A DNA stretch of 64,000 nt from Chromatiaceae bacterium (GCA_024235395.1 JACKMK010000004.1:496001-560000); one strand, 5' to 3'; counted from the first letter of the stretch, positions 18,207-27,234 are shown. The notes: a model not told the origin generated them from the letters alone. Numbers and translations are program-made.

Positions 18207-19079
18207 CTAGCCGCGGTCTTTCTGCGAATCCAGTGGATGGCATGTCGGATCGACGATTTCCGGCAGCGTCTCTACGGTGACCTTTTCATCGTGATGGATG
18301 CACACCATGTTGACCGAGATGACGCCGGGGAAGATGTTGTCGTCGTCGCCGGTATAGTTGTCGGGATTGAATAGCGGCGGCGCGTGCCAGTAAAGGCGAT
18401 AGCCCATCGACATAATCAGCTCTATCAGATCCCTGGAGTCTTCCCGCCGGTCGTTCTCGACATAGAGTATCGGACGATGTCGTGCGATCAGATCTGCAGC
18501 ACCGCTGATCGCGCTGTGCTCCATACCCTCGACATCGAGTTTCATCAAACGCAGTCGCGGGACATCGATCAGGTCGTCGAGCCGTCGCATTGAGATCGGC
18601 CGGCCCTTGTCGAAACCGCGCATGCTGATGCCGCCGAAATTCGCCTCTGCGTCGTAGCGAATGTCCGGCATCAGTATCCGGCCGTTCTCGGCCGATGCCG
18701 CGACTTGTAGACACTCAACGTTGACGACACTTTTGAGCGCCATGTTCGCGCACAGCGTTTGAAACACGATCCGCTGCGGTTCCAGCGCGAACACGCGACC
18801 GGTGTTCCCGACCAACGCGGACATCGCCAGCGTATGCGTTCCGATATACGCACCTACGTCGACAATGATGTCGCCGGTGCCGCAGACCTGCCGAAACAGT
18901 GCCACCTCGAACTCGGCGTATTCGCCGTACCTTTCCATCGATCGGCCGACGTACGAATCGTAGGTGTTGTACAGCACGTAGCCGTGACGGCCGCGGACCA
19001 GATTGTTGAATCCCTCCGTGTCGAGCAGCCGTTGCGGTCCTGCGCGCGCAGTCGAAGTGCTTGTTTTGCTGTCAGCCAT
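18207..19079 (-). CDS. FkbM-family methyltransferase
   Basis: A 290-aa SAM-dependent O-methyltransferase of the FkbM type. The SAM-binding motif I is IIVDVGAYIGTHTLAM near residue 92. Motif II follows as VFALEPQ, and the characteristic LMKLDVEGMEH lies near residue 177. Members methylate sugars or polyketide hydroxyls. The neighbours (sulfotransferase, TPR-glycosyltransferase) suggest glycan methylation. The ATG at 19079 is the first in frame; no strong ribosome site is visible. Confidence 0.87.
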   Translation of the reverse strand: MADSKTSTSTARAGPQRLLDTEGFNNLVRGRHGYVLYNTYDSYVGRSMERYGEYAEFEVALFRQVCGTGDIIVDVGAYIGTHTLAMSALVGNTGRVFALEPQRIVFQTLCANMALKSVVNVECLQVAASAENGRILMPDIRYDAEANFGGISMRGFDKGRPISMRRLDDLIDVPRLRLMKLDVEGMEHSAISGAADLIARHRPILYVENDRREDSRDLIELIMSMGYRLYWHAPPLFNPDNYTGDDDNIFPGVISVNMVCIHHDEKVTVETLPEIVDPTCHPLDSQKDRG

Positions 19080-19417
19080 GAGTTTGTGACATTCCGCGTC
19101 GCCTGCTGATCTTCGAATCTACCGCCTCGCGGAATTATTCCCACGGAATGGCAATCGGACATTTTTTGTCACGATGCCGCGCTTGTCTTCGCTGATCAAT
19201 GCCCGCCGCCTGCAGGAACTCATGTTCCCGGTTTGTTCTATCGGCATGCATCGTACCCGCCCCGACAAGGGATCCTGGCGTCAGGTTTTTTTACAATCCC
19301 GGGACCCGCGTTTACGAGAAAGCAACCAATAACAAGCAGTTGCCACGCGGGATTGAATTTTGCTTGGATTATGGGTCAAGGCTCGTCAGCGATCGTGACT
19401 CGCGAGAGGGAACAGGG
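19080..19417. other. Divergent gap of 338 bases
   Basis: Spacer between the FkbM gene (minus) and the exosortase-type gene (plus). It contains an AT-rich patch around 19286-19330, a reasonable place for promoters. I find no clear paired promoter elements, no repeat and no gene. Confidence 0.3.
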
Positions 19418-20062
19418 ATGGCAAACAAACCAGGCAAAACAATGACAGGGGCAGTGGTCGCCGGCGCGGCATTGGCGGGGGGCGACGCGATATTGTCCGA
19501 TGCGCACGCGACGATCATCACGACCGTCCAGGAGATTCCGTTCGTCGTGTCGCTGGCTGATTTCGAACCGACCGCCACCACGTCGCCCGGCATCAATATC
19601 TTTGAAGAACTGCTGTTCGAAGCCGTCAACCCCAACCCTGCGCTTGGACCACTCCAGGACGTCACCATCGATGTCACGTCCGTCTATGATGTCGAACAGG
19701 GCCCGATCCAGGATTGGAGCGCGCACGTCGTGCTGTTTGGGACGACCCTCGCTGACGCAACGCAGCCCGTGACAGTCATGCTCAGCGAAAGCCTTTTGTC
19801 GACCGGTCGCTTCACTGCCTCACAGTTTTCGGACGCGAGATTTCCTCTGACGCTCGAAACCACGGTCGCCTTCGATGCCCTCGGACCACGCGACGTATTC
19901 GAATGGAGCGGCACGGCCAGGTTGTCGTATGTCTTCGATGACGCCTTTGCGGTTGCGTCTCCCGGCACAGCGACCTTGTTGACCGCTGGGGTAGTGTCGC
20001 TGACATTCGGCACCGGGGCCTTTGCGCATCGCCGCAGACGATGGGTCAAGGCATCGGGATGA
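19418..20062 (+). CDS. Secreted protein with exosortase-like C-terminal anchor
   Basis: About 214 aa. The N-terminus has a hydrophobic Ala/Gly-rich export segment (residues 9-32). The middle is beta-rich and acidic and resembles choice-of-anchor domains. The C-terminus has the tripartite sorting layout: a short motif (ASPGTAT, a variant lacking the classic PEP), a hydrophobic helix (LLTAGVVSLTFGTGAFA) and an Arg cluster (HRRRR). Exosortases cut such tails and move the protein to the surface. The ATG at 19418 has GAGAGGG seven bases upstream. No exosortase is in the window. Confidence 0.65.
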   Translation: MANKPGKTMTGAVVAGAALAGGDAILSDAHATIITTVQEIPFVVSLADFEPTATTSPGINIFEELLFEAVNPNPALGPLQDVTIDVTSVYDVEQGPIQDWSAHVVLFGTTLADATQPVTVMLSESLLSTGRFTASQFSDARFPLTLETTVAFDALGPRDVFEWSGTARLSYVFDDAFAVASPGTATLLTAGVVSLTFGTGAFAHRRRRWVKASG

Positions 20063-20072
20063 TGCCGGGGCC

Positions 20073-21434
20073 TCAGGTGCCCGCCCCATGAAGTAACCTG
20101 GAAAGCGCATCCGTAACGCGGCGCATCACGTCCTGCCAGTCGCCGGGAAAGCGTTGCCGAAACAATGTAAAAGACGGATACCACGGCGCTCGCTCACTGA
20201 ATTGCCCGTACATCCAGAAGCTCTCGTACGAAAGCAGAAGCCACACCGGCGTGTTGAGGGTCGCGGCGAGGTGCGGAATGACCGTGTCCGTCGTGATGAC
20301 AAGGTCCATGACCTCAATGGCGGCAGCGGTGTCTGCGAGGTCGTCGAACTGCGACCCCAGGTCCACGACATGCTCGAGCATCCCGGTTTGCGTCAGCGCT
20401 TTCTGGTCGTCGCCTTTGTAAAGGCTGAAAAGCTGTACGCCATCGAGCTCCGATAGCGGCCGGAACGCGTCGGGCGATACGCGTCGTCGGTAGTTCGCGG
20501 GCCATGTCAGATTGCCGGTCCAGCAGAAACCTATCCGCAACTTCTCCGCGTATCGCTCGGCGATGGAATCGAATGCCGCCCTGGCTTCCGGCGGGACGGT
20601 CAGTTTCACGGGCGGCGGCGGTCCGGCCTTGGCAACACCGGTGCAATACGGCAGGCTGCCAGCCGCAACAGAGAAGTCGAAGCACCTTGCGTCCTCGACA
20701 GATGCGGTCACCGCCAACCGCGGATCCAGTGACGCGAAAAGCCGGCTGAGCGGTGGCCGCGCGAGGAGCGTCACCGACGCATCGGCTCGGAACAGGTCTG
20801 GCAGAAAGCGCGCCATCGAAAGATCGTCGCCAAGGCCCTGGTCCGGGTATATCAGGAGACGTTTTCCCGCCAGCGGTTCCCCGGCCCAGCGCTGCACCGG
20901 CATTGCCTTCGGCAACGCGCCGTGACCCGCTTCCAGTCGAAACTCGAAATCGGCGAATCCGTTCGCATAGTCGCCTGTCATCAGGTAGGCGAATGCGCGC
21001 TGGAGTTTGCAGCGGGCGTCGGCGACGCCATGTGCCTCCGCGTCATCGATGAGATCGATCACATCGCCATGCAAGCCGACCGCACTGAGGTCGCCACAGA
21101 GTGCACACAGTGTTCGGGTGTTCCGTGCATCTTCGGCGACCAGTGAGCGCCAGACCTCAATGGCCTCGGCGTACCTGCCCGCTCGCGAGAGCACGGCCGC
21201 GAATCGCTCGCGAACACCCGGATCATCGGGCGCCAACCGTCTGGCTCGCTGAATCGCATCGAATGCATCGTCCAACCCGCCGGCCTGGGCGAGAAACAAG
21301 GCGAAGTTGGCCCAGATATCAGCCCTGTGCGGATGCACTTCGAGCGCTCGTCGATACAAGTCGCCGGCGCGATCCAGATCACCGCGCAATTGCGACCGAA
21401 CCGCCTTACGAAAAAATGTGTCGCCTGTTGCCAC
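20073..21434 (-). CDS. TPR protein with glycosyltransferase family 9-like domain
   Basis: A 453-aa cytoplasmic protein. Residues 1-150 are tetratricopeptide helices (for example GDLYRRALEVHPHRADIWANFA, read in pieces). The C-terminal part resembles the heptosyltransferase (GT9) fold, with the RLLIYPDQGLGDDL region and the late VITTDTVIPHLAATLNTPVW segment that normally binds the nucleotide sugar. TPR-GT9 fusions are common in surface glycan loci. The start is a GTG at 21434 with AAGGTG eight bases upstream. It is convergent with the exosortase-type gene, ten bases apart. Confidence 0.8.
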   Translation of the reverse strand: MATGDTFFRKAVRSQLRGDLDRAGDLYRRALEVHPHRADIWANFALFLAQAGGLDDAFDAIQRARRLAPDDPGVRERFAAVLSRAGRYAEAIEVWRSLVAEDARNTRTLCALCGDLSAVGLHGDVIDLIDDAEAHGVADARCKLQRAFAYLMTGDYANGFADFEFRLEAGHGALPKAMPVQRWAGEPLAGKRLLIYPDQGLGDDLSMARFLPDLFRADASVTLLARPPLSRLFASLDPRLAVTASVEDARCFDFSVAAGSLPYCTGVAKAGPPPPVKLTVPPEARAAFDSIAERYAEKLRIGFCWTGNLTWPANYRRRVSPDAFRPLSELDGVQLFSLYKGDDQKALTQTGMLEHVVDLGSQFDDLADTAAAIEVMDLVITTDTVIPHLAATLNTPVWLLLSYESFWMYGQFSERAPWYPSFTLFRQRFPGDWQDVMRRVTDALSRLLHGAGT

Positions 21435-21643
21435 GTCCTCTGCACCTTGCCACGGGTATCAGGCCGACCCGGTCGCACAGTTCCACACTAATCATTGCGC
21501 ATGGTCGCCATTACATGGATCGTGGCCGACGAGTCGGCCGCATCTGGTGGTTGAAACGCCCTATCTCCGGTCATAGCAGTCGATCTTCCAGCATTACCCC
21601 CCGAACCAATGATAATTGCGCGAAGCGTCAGTGTTTGGTGCGA

Positions 21644-22040
21644 TTATTCCAGCGTTCGAAGGCGCAACACTGCCCTCGCCCATTCCACGGCGCGAGTCAG
21701 AAGACCGAGACCATGCCCAACCGTCTGTACGGCTCGCCCCTGCGCCCGTCGTTTGTCGCGGAATCGTTTCAGCATCGGCACCGAGAGGTTCGAAACGTAG
21801 ACGGAGCCAAACCTTTTGACGAGCGACCGAGATCGTCGCCTCTCCCTGGGGAGCGCAGACCGCCGGTATTGCGCCAGCAATTCGGCGACTGTGATGTCTT
21901 CGGGTTCTTTGAATGTACCGGGTTGGATACTCGCTTCAACGCCTTTGGCCCACTTGCACGCATGCGCTGGGGGAATCGAAGGTCTTGCGGAGTGCCTTGT
22001 GTCCGGTCCTTCGGACTTGAGCCTGAAAACGCATGCCGCG
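21644..22040 (-). pseudogene. Decayed tyrosine integrase fragment beside tRNA-Cys
   Basis: A frame ending at 21644 encodes a typical integrase N-terminal part: KWAKGVEASIQPGTF, then a core-binding SAM-like helix set (VAELLAQYRRSAL, LKRFRDKRRAQG, LLTRAVEWAR). The short segment that should precede KWAKG (QGTPQDLRFPQRMRA) lies in another frame, so a frameshift separates them. The catalytic domain is absent. The fragment points toward the 3' end of tRNA-Cys about 120 bases away, the usual place for an integrase of a tRNA-targeting element. The rest of the 21435-22162 gap has no supported gene. Confidence 0.6.
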
Positions 22041-22162
22041 TTTGCAGATTGTCGCCACGAAATCTGTCGACGAGTGCCGCAGGAATGCAGCGGAAGGCGT
22101 AAGCCCAAGTGGCAAAGCACCGCCGCGATCCGTGCGCTTCAGGAGAAATCAGCGGATTAGAA

Positions 22163-22236
22163 TGGAGGCCGAGACCGGAATCGAACCGATGTCCACGGAT
22201 TTGCAATCCGCTGCATGACCACTCTGCCACTCGGCC
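22163..22236 (-). tRNA. tRNA-Cys (anticodon GCA)
   Basis: A 74-base tRNA on the minus strand with encoded CCA. The acceptor stem GGCCGAG pairs with CTCGGCC, the anticodon loop reads ATTGCAA giving GCA, and the T arm contains GGTTCGATTCC. It follows tRNA-Gly, as in the pgsA-glyW-cysT order of other gammaproteobacteria. The third member usually seen there, tRNA-Leu, is absent; its place holds an integrase remnant. Confidence 0.96.
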
Positions 22237-22260
22237 TTTGTGTCTCACCGTCGGTCGGTG

Positions 22261-22290
22261 AAAAAAGAAACCCCGCTCGTGCGCGGGGTT
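22261..22290 (-). terminator. Rho-independent terminator between tRNA-Gly and tRNA-Cys
   Basis: On the minus strand an 8-bp perfect stem (AACCCCGC / GCGGGGTT) with a 6-base loop is followed by a T-rich run (TCTTTTTT). It sits directly after tRNA-Gly and before tRNA-Cys, so much of the pgsA-tRNA-Gly transcript should stop here. Confidence 0.8.
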
Positions 22291-22301
22291 CCTGGGTCAT
22301 C

Positions 22302-22377
<76 letters not shown>

Positions 22378-22415
22378 CGAACGAGCGCCGTATTCTAGGC
22401 ATTTGGCGATCTCTG

Positions 22416-23021
22416 TCAAGCACGTTTCGGCGCTTCCTTGGCCGCACCGCCGGATTGCGCCTCGCCTTTCAGGCTGGGCCACGCCGCGCGCAGGTAGATC
22501 GTCATGGACCAGAGCGTGAGCACCACCGCGACGAACAACAGGACTTTTCCGATCCAATAGATCGGCAGACCCCACAGGTCGTCGCGGAAGATCAGCAGGG
22601 TGATCGCGGTCATCTGGGCCGCGGTCTTGAATTTGCCGATCTGCGAGACCGCGACCTTGGCCCGTCCACCAATCTCGGCCATCCACTCGCGTAGCGCCGA
22701 GATCGCGATCTCGCGCCCGATGATCACGGCCGCGGCGACCGCGATGGAGACCCGCGGATCGGCCTGCACCAGCATCACCAGCGCGGTGGCGACCATCAGC
22801 TTGTCGGCGACCGGGTCGAGAAAGGCACCGAGCGCGCTGACCAGCCCCATGCGCCGCGCGAGGTAGCCGTCCAGCCAGTCGGTGAGCGCCGCAAGCACGA
22901 ACACCGTGGTGGCCGCCTCCCGACCCCAGGTCGACGGCAGGTAGAACACCACGATGAACACCGGGATCAGGAAGATCCGCAGCACGGTCAGCAGGTTGGG
23001 CAGATTGTAGATCGGGTTCAT
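22416..23021 (-). CDS. pgsA: CDP-diacylglycerol-glycerol-3-phosphate 3-phosphatidyltransferase
   Basis: Inner-membrane enzyme of about 201 aa that joins CDP-diacylglycerol and glycerol-3-phosphate, the committed step to phosphatidylglycerol. The CDP-alcohol phosphotransferase motif D-x2-D-G-x2-A-R-x8-G-x3-D-x3-D is present from DWLDGYLAR to FLDPVAD near residues 48-73. Hydrophobic helices flank it. The ATG overlaps the uvrC stop as ATGA, so the two are translationally coupled. The gene order uvrC-pgsA-tRNA is a gammaproteobacterial hallmark. Confidence 0.96.
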   Translation of the reverse strand: MNPIYNLPNLLTVLRIFLIPVFIVVFYLPSTWGREAATTVFVLAALTDWLDGYLARRMGLVSALGAFLDPVADKLMVATALVMLVQADPRVSIAVAAAVIIGREIAISALREWMAEIGGRAKVAVSQIGKFKTAAQMTAITLLIFRDDLWGLPIYWIGKVLLFVAVVLTLWSMTIYLRAAWPSLKGEAQSGGAAKEAPKRA

Positions 23022-24841
23022 TCGTTGCCGTGAAAGGCCGCGTAGATCTCGCGCGCCAGCTTTTCACTGATTCCTTCGACGGTCGTCAGGTCTTCAACCC
23101 CGGCCCGCGACAGGCCCTGCAGGCCACCGAACTGCTTGAGCAGCCGCGCCCGCCGCTTGGGGCCGATTCCCTCGATGTCCTCGAGTACCGACCGGGTCGT
23201 GGCCTTGCCGCGTCGTTGACGGTGTCCGGTGATCGCGAAGCGGTGCGCCTCGTCGCGGATCTGCTGCACCAGATGCAGGGCTTGTGAGTCTGCAGGCAGT
23301 ATAAGAGCCTCCTTGCGGCCCAACAAGAACAGCTGCTCCATACCGGGACGCCGGTCCGCCCCCTTCGCGACGCCGGCCAGCCGTACATCCGTCACCTCGA
23401 GTTCGGCCAGGACCTCGGCCGCGGCCGCCAACTGCCCCTGGCCGCCATCGATCAGCAGCAGATCGGGAAGCTTGCCCTCGCCGTCGACGAGCCGGCGATA
23501 GCGTCGTTGCAGCGCCTGGTGCATCGCCGCGTAATCGTCGCCGGGGGTGATATTGCGGATGTTGAAGCGCCGGTAATCGCTCTTGCTCGGCGCGCCGTCG
23601 ACGAACACCACGCACGACGCGACGGTCTGCCCGCCCTGGGTGTGGCTGATGTCGAAGCACTCCATGCGCGACGGGGCCCTTTCCAGGCCAAGCGCCCGCT
23701 GCAGCGCATCCACCCGTCGCCTCGCCCCGCCGGCGCTGGCGAGCCTCGCGCCCAGCGCGAGCTTGGCGTTTTCGACCGCCATCTTAAGCCAGCGCGCGCG
23801 CTCGCCGCGCGGCCGCGACTGGATGGTCACCCGGCGACCGGCCTGCAGGCTCAACGACTCCTCGAGCAACGCACGGTCGTCGGGCTCCGCACTCACCAGG
23901 ATCTGCGACGGTACGGCCTTCCCGAGGTAGTGCTGCGCAACGAACGCCGAGACGACCTCGCTGGGTTCTGCGCCGTCGCCGCTGCGTGGAAACAGGCTCT
24001 TGTTGCCGAGGTTGCGCCCGTGCCTGACGTAGAACAGCTGGATGCACGCGGCACCTGCCTCGACCGCCACCGCAACGATGTCCATGTCACCGCGCTCGCC
24101 GCTGACGTATTGGCGCTCCTGAACGGCGCGCAGCGTCGCGATCTGATCGCGCAGACGTCCGGCCTCCTCGAACTCGAGGCGCTGCGCCGCCCGCTCCATC
24201 TTGTCCACCCAGCGCTCGATCACATCGGATGCCTTGCCGTCGAGAAACAGTTCGGTGTCGCGCACGTCCTGCGAATAGCGTTCGGGGCTCACAAATGCCA
24301 CGCACGGCGCCGTGCAGCGTCCTATCTGGTACTGCAGGCAGGGTCGCGAACGGTTGCGGTAGTAGCTGTCTTCGCACTGGCGCACCGGGAACAGCTTCTG
24401 CAGCAGCTGCAGCGTCTCGCGCACCGCGCTCGCGCTGGGATAGGGCCCGAAATATCGGCCCTTGGCCTGGCGTGCCCCACGATGGAAGGCGAGCCGGGGG
24501 AAGGTCTCGTCGGACAGGAACAGGTAGGGGTAACTCTTGTCGTCGCGCAGCAGCACGTTGTAGCGCGGCTTGTGCTGCTTGATCAGGTTGTTCTCCAGCA
24601 GCAGCGCCTCGGACTCGGTATGGGTCGCGGTGATCTCGATCTGCCGGATCTGCGACACCATGCTGGCGATGCGCGCGTTGCTGGCGCGGGTGAAGTAGCT
24701 GCCGACGCGGCGCCGCAGGTTCTTCGCCTTGCCGACGTACATCACGTCACCATCGGCATTCAGCATCCGATAGACGCCAGGCCCCTGGGTCAGGGTGCGC
24801 AGGAAAGCCTTGTGGTCGAATTGTGCGCCAGCTTCGGTCAT
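23018..24841 (-). CDS. uvrC: Excinuclease ABC subunit C
   Basis: The dual-incision nuclease of nucleotide excision repair, about 607 aa as expected. The GIY-YIG domain (GVYRMLNADG, YVGKAKNLRRRV) makes the 3' cut. The UVR motif for UvrB contact and the RNase H-like domain (MECFDISHTQG, LLIDGGQGQL) for the 5' cut follow, then C-terminal helix-hairpin-helix repeats (IEGIGPKRR, LTTVEGISEKLA). The ATG at 24841 matches the family start; an in-frame TTG at 24874 lies further up. Neither has a strong ribosome site. It lies 67 bases after the glycosylase gene. Confidence 0.97.
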   Translation of the reverse strand: MTEAGAQFDHKAFLRTLTQGPGVYRMLNADGDVMYVGKAKNLRRRVGSYFTRASNARIASMVSQIRQIEITATHTESEALLLENNLIKQHKPRYNVLLRDDKSYPYLFLSDETFPRLAFHRGARQAKGRYFGPYPSASAVRETLQLLQKLFPVRQCEDSYYRNRSRPCLQYQIGRCTAPCVAFVSPERYSQDVRDTELFLDGKASDVIERWVDKMERAAQRLEFEEAGRLRDQIATLRAVQERQYVSGERGDMDIVAVAVEAGAACIQLFYVRHGRNLGNKSLFPRSGDGAEPSEVVSAFVAQHYLGKAVPSQILVSAEPDDRALLEESLSLQAGRRVTIQSRPRGERARWLKMAVENAKLALGARLASAGGARRRVDALQRALGLERAPSRMECFDISHTQGGQTVASCVVFVDGAPSKSDYRRFNIRNITPGDDYAAMHQALQRRYRRLVDGEGKLPDLLLIDGGQGQLAAAAEVLAELEVTDVRLAGVAKGADRRPGMEQLFLLGRKEALILPADSQALHLVQQIRDEAHRFAITGHRQRRGKATTRSVLEDIEGIGPKRRARLLKQFGGLQGLSRAGVEDLTTVEGISEKLAREIYAAFHGNE

Positions 24842-24908
24842 ATCACGGGTCGGTGCCGGAAAGGATCGCTGCAAGGATGCCAGAACGCGGCCACCGATGG
24901 CCGTCCGT

Positions 24909-25550
24909 TCAGCGTCTGGCGTCGAGCAGCGCGCGTGCCCGCGCGAACACGGCGGCGAACATCTCTTCGGTCAGGCGTCGTGTCTGGGTGTTGTAACGAC
25001 TGCAGTGGTAGGAATCGAGCAGCGTCACGCCGCGCGGCATTGCATGCTCGGCGGCATGCCCGAAGGGCGCGTGCTTCTGCGCCACACCGAATCCGGCGAC
25101 GACCGACTTGTGCGCAATCGAGCCAAGCGCGACGACGACACCGCCATCGTCGAATCCGGCGAGTTCCCCGGCGAGAAAATCACGGCAGGTGTTGATCTCC
25201 CCGCCGACCGGTTTGTTCTGGGGTGGCAGGCACTTCACCGCATTGGTGATCCGGCAGTCGTGCAGTTGCAGATCGTCGCCGGCACGCGATTCCGGCGCGC
25301 TGGCGAAACCGAACCGGTGCAGCGTGCGGTACAGCAGGATACCGGCATAGTCGCCGGTGAACGGACGTCCGGTCGCGTTCGCACCGTGCATGCCGGGCGC
25401 CAGACCGACGACCAGCAGACCCGGTTCAGCCGCCCCGAAGGCAGGGACCGGTCGGCAGAAGTAGTCGGGATGCTGCGCCTTCACTTGGTCGAGAAAATCG
25501 GCCAGCCGGGTGCAACGCCGGCACCCGGGATCGAATGCCTCCCGCGTCAT
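24909..25550 (-). CDS. Uracil-DNA glycosylase, family 5 (UdgB-like)
   Basis: A 213-aa base-excision enzyme that removes uracil and other deaminated bases from DNA. The family's motif 1 is GLAPGMHGANATGRPFTGD near residue 49, where family 5 enzymes lack the catalytic Asp found in classical Ung. The late motif is DSYHCSRYNTQT. Two early cysteines (CRRC) and later ones (YFC, KCLP) fit the iron-sulfur cluster of this superfamily. Its ATG overlaps the regulator stop as ATGA. In enterobacteria uvrY sits directly next to uvrC; here this repair gene lies between them. Confidence 0.88.
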   Translation of the reverse strand: MTREAFDPGCRRCTRLADFLDQVKAQHPDYFCRPVPAFGAAEPGLLVVGLAPGMHGANATGRPFTGDYAGILLYRTLHRFGFASAPESRAGDDLQLHDCRITNAVKCLPPQNKPVGGEINTCRDFLAGELAGFDDGGVVVALGSIAHKSVVAGFGVAQKHAPFGHAAEHAMPRGVTLLDSYHCSRYNTQTRRLTEEMFAAVFARARALLDARR

Positions 25551-26191
25551 TGCGAGTTCTCGAGCAGGCCGTGGCGGATCGCGAGATGGGTCAGTTCGAC
25601 ATCGTTCGAGACATCCAGCTTCTCATACAGCCGGTGTCGATAGGTGCTGACCGTCTTTGGACTCAGGAACAGCGCATCGGAGATCTGCTGGGTACCCTGA
25701 CCGCGCGTGATCATCATCATTACCTGCATCTCGCGCGCCGAGAGTGTGCTCAACGGCGACGACTCGCCACGATTGCGGAAGTTGGCCAGCGTCAGCTTCT
25801 GCGCGACATCGCTCGAGATGTAGTGCTGCCCGCGCATCACCATGCGGATCGCCTCGAGCATCTCGTCGGACCCGCTGCCCTTGGAGATGTAACCACGCGC
25901 GCCGGCATCGAGCAGCTGATTCGGGAATGGATCGTCGCTGAGCACGGTGACGGCGATGATCTTCACCGATGGAGCCATATGCAGAATCTTGCGCGTCGCC
26001 TCGATACCGCCGATTCCGGGCATGTTCACATCCATCAGGATCAGGTCCGGTGGATCGGCACGCACGGCCTTGACCACGTCCTCCCCGTTCGAGTACTCAC
26101 CGACCACGACCATACCCTCCTGGGTCTGCAGGATGCTGCGTACCCCGGCTCGGAATAGGTCATGGTCATCAACCAGGACGATACGGATCAT
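25547..26191 (-). CDS. uvrY: UvrY/GacA-type response regulator
   Basis: About 214 aa, a NarL/FixJ two-component transcription regulator. The receiver has the DD pair (VLVDDHDLF), the phosphoacceptor Asp in DLILMDVNMPG, the Thr in AVTVLSDD and the Lys in YISKGS. The LuxR-type DNA-binding domain follows (LSAREMQVMMMITRGQGTQ, then LFLSPKTVSTYRHR). Its closeness to uvrC identifies it as the UvrY/GacA/SirA group, which in relatives controls small RNAs of the Csr/Rsm system with a BarA/GacS kinase. The ATG at 26191 matches the receiver start; a TTG nine bases earlier is in frame. Confidence 0.92.
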   Translation of the reverse strand: MIRIVLVDDHDLFRAGVRSILQTQEGMVVVGEYSNGEDVVKAVRADPPDLILMDVNMPGIGGIEATRKILHMAPSVKIIAVTVLSDDPFPNQLLDAGARGYISKGSGSDEMLEAIRMVMRGQHYISSDVAQKLTLANFRNRGESSPLSTLSAREMQVMMMITRGQGTQQISDALFLSPKTVSTYRHRLYEKLDVSNDVELTHLAIRHGLLENSQ

Positions 26192-26309
26192 GGAGTCCAA
26201 TCAGGCAGTGGGTTCTTATCGCAAATGCCTCTGCGGGCAATAAAATACTAGCACGCCGGCCGGCCCGCGCATCGTGGCCGGGAAGGCGCTCAGCGTCGAG
26301 GCCGCGGTC

Positions 26310-26492
26310 TCACCTGACCGCGACGATCAACAGGATCACCAGGCCGATCACCGCCGCCAGCGGCAAGAGCGCGGCCTGCCAGTCGCCCTTCTCGGCCTTC
26401 GGGCTGTTGACCGACCAGTGTTTATACGCCGGCCACAGCACGAACAGCATCATGATGCCGGCGACAACGCCGAGAATCTTCATCCAGTCCAT
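26310..26492 (-). CDS. Small two-helix membrane protein
   Basis: A 60-aa protein with a hydrophobic helix near residues 4-22, a short polar loop with acidic and basic residues, and a second helix near 40-59. The strong ribosome site GGAGGTGA lies nine bases before the ATG, which argues that it is expressed. It follows the terminator of the yccA-like gene and needs its own promoter or readthrough. I do not recognise the family. Confidence 0.6.
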   Translation of the reverse strand: MDWMKILGVVAGIMMLFVLWPAYKHWSVNSPKAEKGDWQAALLPLAAVIGLVILLIVAVR

Positions 26493-26517
26493 CGTGCCTC
26501 ACCTCCATTCCGCGCAG

Positions 26518-26543
26518 AAAAAACCCCGGCGCCGGGCCGGGGT
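26518..26543 (-). terminator. Rho-independent terminator after the yccA-like gene
   Basis: On the minus strand an 8-bp stem (ACCCCGGC / GCCGGGGT) with a 5-base loop is followed by a run of T. It begins 22 bases after the stop of the upstream gene. Confidence 0.8.
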
Positions 26544-26565
26544 CGCTGCGGACACGCCGTAGCGT

Positions 26566-27234
26566 TTATTCGTCACCCATGATCCCGAGGATCTGCAACA
26601 GGCTGATGAAGATATTGAAGATGCTCAGGTACAGGCCGTAGGTGGCCATGATGTAGTTGGTCTCACCACCGCGCAGGATCCGGCTGGTGTCGAACAGGAT
26701 GAAACCGCTCATCAGCAGGATGATGCCGCCCGAGACCGCCAGCGACAACGCCGGCATCTGCAGGAACAGGTTGGCGATCATTGCCAGTACCACGACCATC
26801 ATGCCGGCGAACAGGAAGCCTCCCATGAAGCTGAAATCCCGTTTCGACGTCAGTGCATAGCCGGACAGGCCGAGGAAGATGATCCCCGTGCCGCCGAATG
26901 CGGTCGCGATCACCTGCGGGCCGTTTGGCAACGCCAGGTACATGCTCAGCACCGACCCCAGCCCGAACCCGAGCAGGCCGGTGATCAGGAAGATCACCCC
27001 GATGCCGCTGGCGGAATCCGCGGTACGCGGCAGCACGAAGATACCGAGCACCATGGCCGCGATCACGGCCACCAGATAGGCGATAGGCGGCACACCGATG
27101 GCCATCGAAAGCACCGCCATCAGGGCGCTGAAGCCGAGCGTGGCAGACAGCAACATGTAGGTGTTTTTCAGCACCTTGTTGCTCGACGCCGCCTGGCTGC
27201 CACTGTGGGCGATTACGTTCTCGTAACGGTTCAT
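26566..27234 (-). CDS. Bax inhibitor-1/YccA family membrane protein
   Basis: A 222-aa inner-membrane protein with seven hydrophobic helices, the length and layout of YccA-like proteins. The late segment LFDTSRILRGGETNYIMA and the following helix are family hallmarks; the acidic C-terminus (LGIMGDE) is also typical. In relatives YccA interacts with the FtsH protease. The ATG at 27234 has AGGAGG eight bases upstream. It is divergent from tRNA-Ser. Confidence 0.92.
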   Translation of the reverse strand: MNRYENVIAHSGSQAASSNKVLKNTYMLLSATLGFSALMAVLSMAIGVPPIAYLVAVIAAMVLGIFVLPRTADSASGIGVIFLITGLLGFGLGSVLSMYLALPNGPQVIATAFGGTGIIFLGLSGYALTSKRDFSFMGGFLFAGMMVVVLAMIANLFLQMPALSLAVSGGIILLMSGFILFDTSRILRGGETNYIMATYGLYLSIFNIFISLLQILGIMGDE

